From: an uncultured Streptococcus sp.
Lineage (GTDB): Bacteria; Bacillota; Bacilli; Lactobacillales; Streptococcaceae
Length of the DNA stretch: 12,012 nucleotides
Reading direction: 5' to 3'
NCBI GenBank assembly: GCA_905373305.1
Contig: CAJPSM010000034.1
Location: 1 to 12,012 of the forward strand
Below, in pieces: positions 1 through 6,073 of this stretch (position 1 is the stretch's first letter; every line of letters begins with the position of its first letter). Position numbers and translations under genes: made by a program. The notes under the pieces are model-generated. The model saw nothing but the letters and a program-made list of their open reading frames with translations, was not told the origin of the DNA and made no database searches.

Positions 1-483
1 ATTAACTCGGCTATCTATTTGATTTTGGCCATGAATGCGACTTTTTATGGCGAAGTCTTGACGACCGTTTACTTCTTTGTCATGCAGCCGATTGGTCTCT
101 ATGCTTGGCTGTCCAATCGTATCAATGAACAGGAAAAACCAGAAGAATCCCACTTTGAAGCTAAGAAATTATCTGTTCTTGACTGGCTCAAGTACTTGGC
201 CTTGACTGCCATTATATGGATTGGTATGGGCTTGGCTTACCAAAGTATCAATAGCGCTCGCCCTTTCCGTGATAGTGTTACCGATGCGACTAATGGTGTT
301 GGTCAGCTCTTGATGACACGTCTTTATCGCGAGCAATGGATTTTCTGGATTGCAACCAATCTCTTTAGTATCTACCTCTGGTGGGGTGAAAATATCCACA
401 TCCAAGGGATGTACTGGGTTTACACACTCAACAGTCTAGTGGGATGGTACCAATGGACTAAGGCAGTTCGAAAGGAGGCATAA
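1..483 (+). CDS. pnuC: PnuC-type nicotinamide riboside/NMN transporter, C-terminal part (5' end outside window)
   Basis: The open frame runs in from base 1 (codons 1-160) and stops at TAA 481-483; the N-terminus lies upstream, so the TTG at 19 and ATG at 31 are internal codons. The protein is strongly hydrophobic with several membrane segments. It carries the late PnuC features EQWIFWIATNLFSIYLW and NSLVGWYQW, the Trp/Asn-rich helices that bind the nicotinamide riboside in this family. PnuC proteins are facilitators in the cytoplasmic membrane that bring in a pyridine nucleotide precursor for NAD synthesis. The next gene starts 1 nt after the stop and encodes a Nudix/NrtR-like protein, which fits an NAD-salvage unit. 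Family assignment is firm; the exact substrate is inferred. Confidence 0.9.
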   Translation: MNSAIYLILAMNATFYGEVLTTVYFFVMQPIGLYAWLSNRINEQEKPEESHFEAKKLSVLDWLKYLALTAIIWIGMGLAYQSINSARPFRDSVTDATNGVGQLLMTRLYREQWIFWIATNLFSIYLWWGENIHIQGMYWVYTLNSLVGWYQWTKAVRKEA

Positions 484-484
484 G

Positions 485-1258
485 ATGGCAGATACGATGA
501 TTCCAGCCGGGATGACGGAAAAAGAATATTATGAAATCTATGCCAGTCAGGAGGAGTTTTTAGACTGGTACTACAAGCAGGAACTCCCTCAATATGAAAA
601 ACCAAGTGTGACAGTAGATATGGTAGCCTACTGCTTTGTCGAAGGGAAAATCAAGCTCTTACTGATCCGTCGCAAGGCCCACCCTTATCAAAACTGTTTG
701 GCTCTGGTTGGAGGCTTTATGGATAAGGGAGAGGATGCTGCGCATGCCTGTCAACGCGAGGTGAGAGAAGAAGTCAATCTCGATCTACCTTTGGAAAAAA
801 TCGAGCAATTGATGACCGTATCGACCCCCGGTCGTGATCCACGGGGCTGGACCGTGACCATTGCCCACTTAGTGTACCTACCTAGTCGTGCCTTAGGCCT
901 CGTTCAGGCAGGTGACGATGCCAAGGATGTCGTTTTCGTAGATGTCGATTTTCAGACAGGCAAATGCTTCCTAGAGGGAGTAGAGCTGGAGGAGCAAGCC
1001 TTCGCCTTTGACCATTATGCCATTATCCAAGAATCCATCAAACGAATCCAAGGCCGTCTCGACTGGAATCCGACCTTCCTCTATCTGCTGGAGGAGGAGT
1101 TCACTGTCTACGAGGGGACTGAACTGGTCAATCTCATCAACCCTGGTCGCCCAATCGTCAGCAATAACTTTCTCGTAAAATACGGCGAATATGTAGAAGA
1201 AGTCGGACTCAAACGAGTGCCCAAAAAGAAACCAAGAAAAACCTATCGATTGAAATAA
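485..1258 (+). CDS. Nudix hydrolase with C-terminal winged-helix domain, NrtR-like
   Basis: A 257-residue protein starting at ATG 485, 1 nt after the pnuC stop, with AGGAGG at 473-478 just upstream, so it is translated in the same operon. Residues ~42-170 form a Nudix domain. The Nudix box spans residues 77-99 (G77, E83, R91-E92, E95-E96); the usual Gly near its end is Asn98, but the metal-binding glutamates are present, so hydrolase activity on ADP-ribose or a related NAD breakdown product is plausible. Residues ~198-250 (LLEEEFTVYEGTELVNLINP, then NNFLVKYGEYVEEVG and a Lys/Arg-rich tail) resemble the winged helix of NrtR regulators of NAD metabolism. Known NrtR proteins sense ADP-ribose through the Nudix domain. 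Whether this one is an enzyme, a repressor or both cannot be decided from sequence. Confidence 0.85.
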   Translation: MADTMIPAGMTEKEYYEIYASQEEFLDWYYKQELPQYEKPSVTVDMVAYCFVEGKIKLLLIRRKAHPYQNCLALVGGFMDKGEDAAHACQREVREEVNLDLPLEKIEQLMTVSTPGRDPRGWTVTIAHLVYLPSRALGLVQAGDDAKDVVFVDVDFQTGKCFLEGVELEEQAFAFDHYAIIQESIKRIQGRLDWNPTFLYLLEEEFTVYEGTELVNLINPGRPIVSNNFLVKYGEYVEEVGLKRVPKKKPRKTYRLK

Positions 1259-1290
1259 AGAGGTCGGGACCAAAATCCCGACCTCTTTAT
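1257..1290 (+). terminator. Intrinsic terminator after the pnuC-Nudix unit
   Basis: A perfect 13-bp stem pairs 1257-1269 (AAAGAGGTCGGGA) with 1276-1288 (TCCCGACCTCTTT) around the 6-nt loop CCAAAA. The left arm overlaps the Nudix stop codon. The A- and T-rich ends let it work in both directions, so it can also end the convergent minus-strand gene at 1326-1556. The U tract is short (three T), but the stem is GC-rich and perfect. Confidence 0.85.
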
Positions 1291-1325
1291 CTACCATCAT
1301 GAGATGGCTTTCTATTGCGACTGTA

Positions 1326-1556
1326 TTAGGGATGGCTATCTTTCTTAGGATTACTCAATATGTGAGTAAAGAAGTCTTTGTATCGATACTTGAGATAGTT
1401 CTCATGCAAAAATAACAAAGCGATGTAGACAATCATAAAGATTGCAGTCAGATAGAAGACATCAAATGCAGTTCGCGCATAGTAAGTGGCTGATTGATAA
1501 GAGCCAATAGCTCCCAAAATCAACCAAGGAAGATACTTGTAATACTTATTTAGCAT
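1326..1556 (-). CDS. Small two-helix membrane protein, function unknown
   Basis: A 76-residue protein starting at ATG 1556 and ending at TAA 1326-1328. A perfect AGGAGG (1566-1571 on the minus strand) lies 9 nt before the start and there is a clear promoter upstream, so this is a real gene. It has two hydrophobic segments, residues ~9-25 (after MLNKYYKYLP) and ~33-50 (VFYLTAIFMIVYIALLFL), joined by a short Tyr-rich turn, and a basic C-terminal tail (HENYLKYRYKDFF, ending KKDSHP) that is probably cytoplasmic. I recognise no family. It stands alone, convergent to the Nudix gene and divergent from the lipoprotein gene. A near-perfect cre site in its promoter suggests repression by CcpA in good carbon sources. 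Confidence 0.8.
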   Translation of the reverse strand: MLNKYYKYLPWLILGAIGSYQSATYYARTAFDVFYLTAIFMIVYIALLFLHENYLKYRYKDFFTHILSNPKKDSHP

Positions 1557-1589
1557 AAGAGCATACCTCCTGTATTCTATTTCAATGTT

Positions 1590-1618
1590 ATTATATTCCT
1601 TTATCTAATGCAATGCAA
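1590..1618 (-). promoter_or_regulatory. Promoter of the small membrane protein gene
   Basis: Read on the minus strand, TTGCAT (1613-1618) and TATAAT (1590-1595) are separated by exactly 17 bp. This is a consensus -10 and a good -35 for the housekeeping sigma factor. The predicted transcript would start near 1583 and carry the AGGAGG at 1566-1571. Confidence 0.75.
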
Positions 1619-1627
1619 GCGATTACA
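1614..1627 (-). promoter_or_regulatory. Candidate CcpA operator (cre) over the -35 element
   Basis: On the minus strand this reads TGTAATCGCTTGCA, against the cre consensus TGWAANCGNTNWCA: every fixed base matches and only one W position (G) is off. It overlaps the -35 hexamer at 1613-1618, a position expected to give repression when CcpA binds with HPr-Ser-P. The match is seen directly; binding is inferred. Confidence 0.6.
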
Positions 1628-1737
1628 CAAAGGTGATGTAAAAAATAGGACTCTAATCTAAGAAATTTTCTATTTTTCTGTTTTATTACGAATAGAAATA
1701 GTAGAGAGAAATTTTTTAAAATAGTTTCTCTAAATAG

Positions 1738-1766
1738 TTGACAGATTCAAAGTCCAATGTTACAAT
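1738..1766 (+). promoter_or_regulatory. Strong promoter of the lipoprotein gene
   Basis: Perfect TTGACA (1738-1743), a 17-bp spacer and TACAAT (1761-1766) preceded by TG at 1758-1759, an extended -10. This is close to the ideal sigma-70/SigA promoter. The leader from about 1773 to the ATG at 1821 is roughly 48 nt. Confidence 0.85.
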
Positions 1767-1774
1767 TATATTAC
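1758..1774 (+). promoter_or_regulatory. Possible WalR/VicR box overlapping the -10
   Basis: TGTTAC, 5 nt, TATTAC matches the WalR/VicR consensus TGTWAH-N5-TGTWAH with one mismatch (A for G in the second half). It covers the -10 element, which would suggest repression or modulation rather than classical activation. TGTTAC recurs at 1801-1806 in the leader. VicRK regulons in streptococci include cell-wall and surface proteins, so a surface lipoprotein is a sensible target, but the motif is short and this remains a candidate. Confidence 0.35.
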
Positions 1775-1820
1775 AAAAAGATTTCTTAACATTTCAATAA
1801 TGTTACAAAGGAGTAGAAAA

Positions 1821-2504
1821 ATGAAAAAGAAAACCTATATCAAATTGATGGCAGCGACTGTATTGGCTTCTACCTTGCTACTGGGAGCTTGTGGAAATAA
1901 AAACGAAACCACTCAAACCAGCAGCTCTGCAAAGACAAGCCAATCATCAAGTTCTAAAGCAGCTTCTTCTAACAAAGAAAGCAAGACTCAAAAATCTTCA
2001 AGCTCAGCTTCATCTGAAAAGGCTCAGGCATCTTCAGGTCAGTCTTCTACAACAGCAGATCAGTCACAAGCGAAACCAGCCCCTGAATCAAGACAAGAAC
2101 AAGCAACTCCTAGTCAACCAGCCCCTTCTCAGGCTCCGTCAACCCAGCAAGGTTCTCAAGCCCAGTCTAACCAGTCAGGCTATGATCCAACAACTGACCG
2201 CAAACTTCAAGACAAGCAAGCAGAACACAACAAACGCTACAAGGGTGTTTTAACCATGGTCGATGGTGATTTCTCAGCAGCTGCAGGCAACTGGAAGGGA
2301 GCAAATGGCGAAACTATTACGGTTTCATCAGGGGGCCAGTTTACAGTAGAAACTGCAGATGGAAAGAAAGAAAACTATTCTATCAGAGGCTACTCTTATA
2401 CTCTTGATGATGGCAAGTATAATGCCAAAATCGGTGGAGGAAAAATCATCCAAATTACAACAGGTGCGGATGGTAAAGTTTCGAGTGTTGCCTTGATTCA
2501 ATAA
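1821..2504 (+). CDS. Secreted Ser/Gln-rich lipoprotein, function unknown
   Basis: A 227-residue lipoprotein. The start chosen is ATG 1821, preceded by AAGGAG (1808-1813) 7 nt upstream; an in-frame ATG at 1800 lies before that site and would spoil the signal peptide. Residues 1-24 form a type II signal: MKKK, a hydrophobic core, and lipobox LGAC with the lipidated Cys24. Residues ~29-125 are a low-complexity Ser/Lys/Ala linker passing into Gln/Pro/Ser, probably an unstructured spacer through the cell wall. Residues ~140-227 form a compact beta-rich domain (GDFSAAAGNWKGANGETITV, then YSIRGYSYTLDDGKY), similar in style to small C-terminal domains seen in other streptococcal lipoproteins (possibly DUF6287; not verified). 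It is monocistronic, with its own strong promoter and terminator. No enzymatic motif is visible. Confidence 0.88.
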   Translation: MKKKTYIKLMAATVLASTLLLGACGNKNETTQTSSSAKTSQSSSSKAASSNKESKTQKSSSSASSEKAQASSGQSSTTADQSQAKPAPESRQEQATPSQPAPSQAPSTQQGSQAQSNQSGYDPTTDRKLQDKQAEHNKRYKGVLTMVDGDFSAAAGNWKGANGETITVSSGGQFTVETADGKKENYSIRGYSYTLDDGKYNAKIGGGKIIQITTGADGKVSSVALIQ

Positions 2505-2528
2505 TGGTATCTAGGATTTCCTAGGATA

Positions 2529-2563
2529 AAAAAACCGTAAACTCAAGCGAGTTACGGTTTTTT
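2529..2563. terminator. Bidirectional terminator between the lipoprotein gene and dusB
   Basis: The left arm AAAAAACCGTAA-A-CTC (2529-2544, with a bulged A at 2541) pairs with GAGTTACGGTTTTTT (2549-2563) around the loop AAGC. An A run on the left and six T on the right give each strand a U tract, so it ends both the lipoprotein transcript and the convergent hslO-dusB transcript, whose last gene stops at 2569. Confidence 0.9.
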
Positions 2564-2568
2564 GTATA

Positions 2569-3549
2569 TTATGCTTTGTCTAATTGCAAGAGGGCTTCAA
2601 TCTCTGCTAGGGTGCTAGCTTGTGAAATAGCTCCACGAAGTTTGGCAGCACCAGATGTTCCCCGGAGATAGTGCGGAGCGAGGCCGCGGAATTCACGAAC
2701 GGCTACGTTTTCTCCTTTGAGGTTAATCAAGCGTTTCAAGTGCTCGTAGGCGATTTTCATCTTGTCTTCAAATGTCAAGTCAGGGAGAATTTCTCCTGTT
2801 TCAAAGTAGTGGTTGATTTGATTGAAGAGATAGGGATTTCCCATGGCTGCGCGACCAATCATGACAGCGTCAGCCCCGACTTCTTCGATACGCTGTTTGG
2901 CTTCTTGGACCGTACGGATGTCACCATTTGCGATAAATGGAATCTTGGTCAAAGCTTGAGCAACCTTGTGAAGGGTCTCGAGGTCGGCATGACCAGTATA
3001 CATTTGCTCACGTGTACGACCGTGCATAGCGAGGGCAGAGACACCAGCAGCCTCAGCTGCGAGGGCATTCTCCACGGCTAGGGATGGATCAGACCAGCCA
3101 GTGCGCATTTTGACAGTGAGGGGGATATCAAGGACAGATTGGACCTTGTTGATAATAGAGTAGATCTTGTCTGGATCCTTGAGCCACATAGCACCAGCTT
3201 CGTTTTTCACGATTTTGTTAACTGGGCAGCCCATGTTGATATCGACGATATCAGTCTTGGTGTTTTCCTGGATGAATTCTGCTGCGCGTGCGAGGCTATC
3301 TTCGTCGCTACCAAAGAGTTGGATAGAAACGGGGTTTTCGCCTTCATCGATGTGAAGCATATGTAGGGTTTTTTCGTTGTTGTATTGGATTCCCTTGTCA
3401 GAGACCATTTCCATGACAACGAGCCCCGCTCCGAGCTCTTTTGCGATGGTACGAAAGGCTGAGTTGGTGACACCAGCCATGGGTGCTAAAACGGTACGAT
3501 TGGGAATCTCAACATTGCCAATCATAAAAGGTGTATTAAGATTTGTCAC
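2569..3549 (-). CDS. dusB: tRNA-dihydrouridine synthase
   Basis: A flavoenzyme that reduces uridine to dihydrouridine in the D-loop of tRNAs, using FMN and NADPH in the cytosol. The start chosen is GTG 3549, giving 326 residues beginning VTNLNTPFMIGNVEIPNRTV: GGAGG lies 9 nt upstream and an ATG at 3579 adds ten residues with no family support. Seen in order: LAPMAGVTNSAFR (21-33, FMN-site loop), NMGCPVNKIV (105-114) with catalytic Cys108, VKMRTGW (146-152), MHGRTREQMYTG (175-186), IANGDI (206-211) and IGRAAMGNP (231-239), plus a C-terminal helical domain with LAPHYLRG. Length is normal for DusB. It overlaps hslO by 14 nt and is therefore probably translationally coupled to it. The family is certain; the DusB subtype is very likely. 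Confidence 0.93.
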   Translation of the reverse strand: MTNLNTPFMIGNVEIPNRTVLAPMAGVTNSAFRTIAKELGAGLVVMEMVSDKGIQYNNEKTLHMLHIDEGENPVSIQLFGSDEDSLARAAEFIQENTKTDIVDINMGCPVNKIVKNEAGAMWLKDPDKIYSIINKVQSVLDIPLTVKMRTGWSDPSLAVENALAAEAAGVSALAMHGRTREQMYTGHADLETLHKVAQALTKIPFIANGDIRTVQEAKQRIEEVGADAVMIGRAAMGNPYLFNQINHYFETGEILPDLTFEDKMKIAYEHLKRLINLKGENVAVREFRGLAPHYLRGTSGAAKLRGAISQASTLAEIEALLQLDKA

Positions 3550-4408
3550 GAATGAGTTCCTCCAAGTCGTTTTCATCAAAGTTATAAGTTGTTTGGCAGA
3601 ATTGACAAGTGATTTCTGCCCCGTGGTCTTCCTCTTTCATTTCCTCAAGGTCTGAGCTTGGAAGGCTGGCAAGAGCGTTCATAAAACGGTCTTTACTGCA
3701 GTCACATTGGAAACGAATTTCTTCTTCAGATAGGCGTTTGTAAGATTCGTCACCATAAATAGCCTTGAGAAGGGCTTCAATATGGTCATCGCTTTCCAGA
3801 AGGGTTGAGATGGCTGGCATTTCTTGGATGCGTTTTTCAAAGCGGGCAATCTCTTCTTCCTTGGCCCCTGGCAAGACTTGGAGAAGGAAACCTCCGGCAA
3901 CTTCGACCTTGTCGTCTTTGTCTAAAAGAACATTGAGGCCGACTGCTGAAGGGGTTTGTTGGCTTTCTGTCAGGTAATAGGCCAAGTCTTCACCGATTTC
4001 CCCAGAAATGAGAGGAGTCATGGAGTTGTAAGGATTTCCAGTACCATAGTCTGTGATAACGAGAAATTGGCCATTGCCGACAAAAGGTCCGACAAGGACT
4101 TCACCAGTTGCAGTCTTTTTGATATCAACACCTGGATTTTGAACGTAGCCTTTAACATTGCCCTTGGTATCTGCGACCGTGATGATGGCACCGAGAGAGC
4201 TGGTTCCCAGAACTTTAACTGTTAGTTTGGTATTTCCTTTTTCATTGGCTGCGAGAATCTGGCTTGCGATAAGAGTTCGACCAAGTGCAACAGTTGAACT
4301 GGCTTGAGTTTGATGTTTTTCTTGAGCAGTGCGGACGGTTTCAGTGCTATCAAGGACAAAAGCACGAAAGGCTCCGCTTTCTGATATTGTTTTAATAATT
4401 TTATCCAT
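3536..4408 (-). CDS. hslO: Hsp33 redox-regulated chaperone
   Basis: A 290-residue cytosolic holdase chaperone, activated by oxidation (HOCl, H2O2 plus heat) through a C-terminal zinc centre. The start is ATG 4408 (MDKIIKTISESGAFRAFVLD), where the family begins; the open frame extends upstream to 4654 but without similarity and across the promoter. The C-terminal redox switch is intact: C235-x-C237 and C268-xx-C271. Central residues fit the Hsp33 fold (EIGEDLAYYLTESQQTPSAVGLNVLL). There is no recognisable Shine-Dalgarno before the ATG, and the promoter -10 lies 7 nt upstream, so the mRNA may be leaderless. It is followed by dusB with a 14-nt overlap. The nearby glpO product makes H2O2, an oxidant Hsp33 responds to; that link is inference. 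Confidence 0.95.
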   Translation of the reverse strand: MDKIIKTISESGAFRAFVLDSTETVRTAQEKHQTQASSTVALGRTLIASQILAANEKGNTKLTVKVLGTSSLGAIITVADTKGNVKGYVQNPGVDIKKTATGEVLVGPFVGNGQFLVITDYGTGNPYNSMTPLISGEIGEDLAYYLTESQQTPSAVGLNVLLDKDDKVEVAGGFLLQVLPGAKEEEIARFEKRIQEMPAISTLLESDDHIEALLKAIYGDESYKRLSEEEIRFQCDCSKDRFMNALASLPSSDLEEMKEEDHGAEITCQFCQTTYNFDENDLEELIRDKS

Positions 4409-4415
4409 AGCTACT

Positions 4416-4424
4416 ATTTTAGCA
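4416..4424 (-). promoter_or_regulatory. Extended -10 promoter of hslO-dusB, implying a leaderless mRNA
   Basis: On the minus strand TGC precedes TAAAAT (4416-4421), a TGn-extended -10. No good -35 is visible 17 bp upstream. The hexamer ends 7 nt before the ATG at 4408, so transcription would begin at or within a base or two of the A of the start codon. This agrees with the missing Shine-Dalgarno. Confidence 0.65.
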
Positions 4425-4498
4425 TAAAAATGCCCAAAGGGGGAGTCGTGTGTTTGCTGTTTCTGTGGAATAATGACGAGAAAATCAGCCTTAAAATA

Positions 4499-4526
4499 AA
4501 ATGCGAAACAGATTATTTCAGCATTT
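4499..4526. repeat. Inverted repeat in the hslO/regulator divergent region
   Basis: AAATGCGAAA (4499-4508) faces TTTCAGCATTT (4516-4526) across the 7-nt spacer CAGATTA: ten paired positions with a single unpaired A at 4520. It covers the place where the -35 of the regulator promoter would sit (about 4517-4522), so it could be an operator. Confidence 0.5.
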
Positions 4527-4536
4527 AAAAGATTTA

Positions 4537-4545
4537 TGCTATGCT
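4537..4545 (+). promoter_or_regulatory. Extended -10 promoter of the Mga-like regulator gene
   Basis: TGC followed by TATGCT (4540-4545) is a TGn-extended -10. The -35 position holds a poor hexamer covered by an inverted repeat. A transcript starting near 4552 would have a leader of about 20 nt containing GAGGGG (4561-4566) before ATG 4573. Confidence 0.55.
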
Positions 4546-4572
4546 TGTAGGAGAAAATGAGAGGGGTAACAA

Positions 4573-6000
4573 ATGTATTTAGGTGATTTGATGGAAAAAG
4601 CCGAATCTGGTCAATTTTTAGTCCTTTCCTTTCTGTTACAAGATTCGCAGACAACAGTCAAGAAAGCCATGGAAGAAACAGGTTTTTCAAAGGCGACCTT
4701 AACCAAGTACATTTCTCTGATTAACGAAAATGCCTCGGAAAGAGGTTTAGAGCTGACCATCCACTTGGAAGATGAAAATCTGCGTCTGTCGATTGGTGCA
4801 GCCACAAAGGGGAGAGAGATTCGGAGCTTGTTTCTAGACAATGCCATTAAGTACCAAATTTTGGTTTACCTTCTCTATCACCAACAGTTCCTAGCCCATC
4901 AACTGGCTCAAGAATTGATGATTAGCGAGGCCACGCTTGGTCGTCACTTAGCTAGTCTAAATCAGATTTTGTCAGAGTTTGATTTATCGATCCAAAATGG
5001 CCGTTGGCGAGGTCCGGAGCATCAGATTCGCTATTTTTATTTCTGCCTTTTTCGCAAGATTTGGTCCAGTCAGGAGTGGGAAGGTCACATGCAGAAAGCT
5101 GAGAGAAAACAAGAGATTGCTACCCTAGAAGAAATCTGCGGTGCTAGCTTGTCTTCAGGTCAGAAATTGGACTTGGTTCTATGGACTCACATCAGTCAAC
5201 AGCGCCTTCGGGTTAACGCCTGTCAATTTCAGGTTATAGAAGAAAAAATGCGAGGGTATTTTGACAATATTTTCTACCTTCGTTTGCTGAGAAAGGCTCC
5301 GTCCTTTTTTGCTGGGCAACATATCCCTCTAGGAACTGAGGATGGTGAGATGATGGTATTCTTTTCATTTCTCCTTTCCCATCGTATTTTGCCCCTTCAT
5401 ACTATGGAGTATATCCTTGGTTTTGGAGGGCAATTAGCCGATTTGCTGACGCAATTGATTCAAGAGATGAAGAAGGAGGAGCTGCTGGGGGACTACACAG
5501 AGGACCATGTCACCTATGAACTCAGTCAGCTTTGTGGTCAAGTTTATCTCTACAAGGGCTATATTTTACAAGATCAGTACAGATACCAGACAGAGAATCG
5601 CCATCCCTATTTGCTGATGGAACATGATTTTAGAGGAACTGCAGAGAGAATTTTTCATATTTTGCCTACCTTTCAACAGGGGACGGATTTGGATAAGAAA
5701 ATTCTCTGGGAATGGCTCCAGTTGATAGAGTATATGGCAGAAAATGGTGGCCAACATATGAGGATTGGTTTAGATTTGACATCTGGTTTCCTTGTCTTTT
5801 CTAGGATGGCTGCCCTTTTGAAACGGTATTTGGAATACAATCGTTTCATTACTATTGAAGCCTATGACCCCAGTCGACATTATGATTTGTTAATTACCAA
5901 CAACCCGATTCATAAGAAAGAACAGACTCCGGTTTATTATTTAAAAAATGATTTGGATATGGAGGATTTGGCGAAGATTCGTCAGATGCTCTTTGCTTAA
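4573..6000 (+). CDS. Mga/AtxA-like PRD-containing transcriptional regulator
   Basis: A 475-residue DNA-binding protein, close to the usual length of Mga-type regulators (about 490-530). Two N-terminal helix-turn-helix units are visible: residues ~27-51 (TTVKKAMEETGFSKATLTKY) and ~106-133 (FLAHQLAQELMISEATLGRH), the second fitting the main Mga winged helix. The helical middle (~165-390) corresponds to PRD-like domains that in this family can be phosphorylated by the PTS. Residues ~397-475 resemble an EIIB-like domain (RIGLDLTSGF, then YDLLITNNPI). The start has GAGGGG 6 nt upstream. It lies 156 bp ahead of glpK on the same strand with a terminator between, so it is a separate unit and a likely local regulator of glp genes. 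The target is inferred; the family call is good. Confidence 0.82.
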   Translation: MYLGDLMEKAESGQFLVLSFLLQDSQTTVKKAMEETGFSKATLTKYISLINENASERGLELTIHLEDENLRLSIGAATKGREIRSLFLDNAIKYQILVYLLYHQQFLAHQLAQELMISEATLGRHLASLNQILSEFDLSIQNGRWRGPEHQIRYFYFCLFRKIWSSQEWEGHMQKAERKQEIATLEEICGASLSSGQKLDLVLWTHISQQRLRVNACQFQVIEEKMRGYFDNIFYLRLLRKAPSFFAGQHIPLGTEDGEMMVFFSFLLSHRILPLHTMEYILGFGGQLADLLTQLIQEMKKEELLGDYTEDHVTYELSQLCGQVYLYKGYILQDQYRYQTENRHPYLLMEHDFRGTAERIFHILPTFQQGTDLDKKILWEWLQLIEYMAENGGQHMRIGLDLTSGFLVFSRMAALLKRYLEYNRFITIEAYDPSRHYDLLITNNPIHKKEQTPVYYLKNDLDMEDLAKIRQMLFA

Positions 6001-6026
6001 AAGGCCTGAATTTTCAGGTCTTTTTT
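5999..6026 (+). terminator. Intrinsic terminator of the regulator gene
   Basis: AAAAGGCCTGA (5999-6009) pairs with TCAGGTCTTTT (6014-6024), with one G-U pair and the loop ATTT, and T continues to 6026. The left arm begins in the stop codon. It separates the regulator transcript from glpKOF. Confidence 0.85.
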
Positions 6027-6051
6027 GTGAAATTCGCACAATCTCCTCACA

Positions 6052-6073
6052 TTTTTTTAAAATTTTAAAAAAA
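6052..6073. repeat. Perfect 22-bp A/T palindrome upstream of the glpK promoter
   Basis: The sequence is T7 A4 T4 A7, self-complementary without a mismatch. It ends immediately before TTGATA at 6074, the possible -35. Phased A and T tracts of this kind curve DNA, may act as an UP element, and suit a regulator that reads DNA shape. It is not followed by a transcript end, so it is not a terminator. Confidence 0.6.

Noticed and set aside
1800..1820. Upstream in-frame ATG (1800) as the lipoprotein start
   Set aside because: It lies before the AAGGAG site and would add seven residues ahead of the MKKK signal peptide start at 1821.
1891..2253. 120-residue frame inside the lipoprotein gene
   Set aside because: It is the shifted frame of the low-complexity linker; its Lys/Gln/Leu-rich translation is a composition artefact with no own Shine-Dalgarno.
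2671..3081. Plus-strand frames antisense to dusB, including 3139-3366 and 3377-3655
   Set aside because: They are mirrors of a well-supported gene, with no ribosome site or family resemblance.
4409..4654. Longer hslO reading frame extending 82 codons upstream of ATG 4408
   Set aside because: The added residues do not resemble Hsp33, cross the promoter, and overlap the divergent regulator gene.
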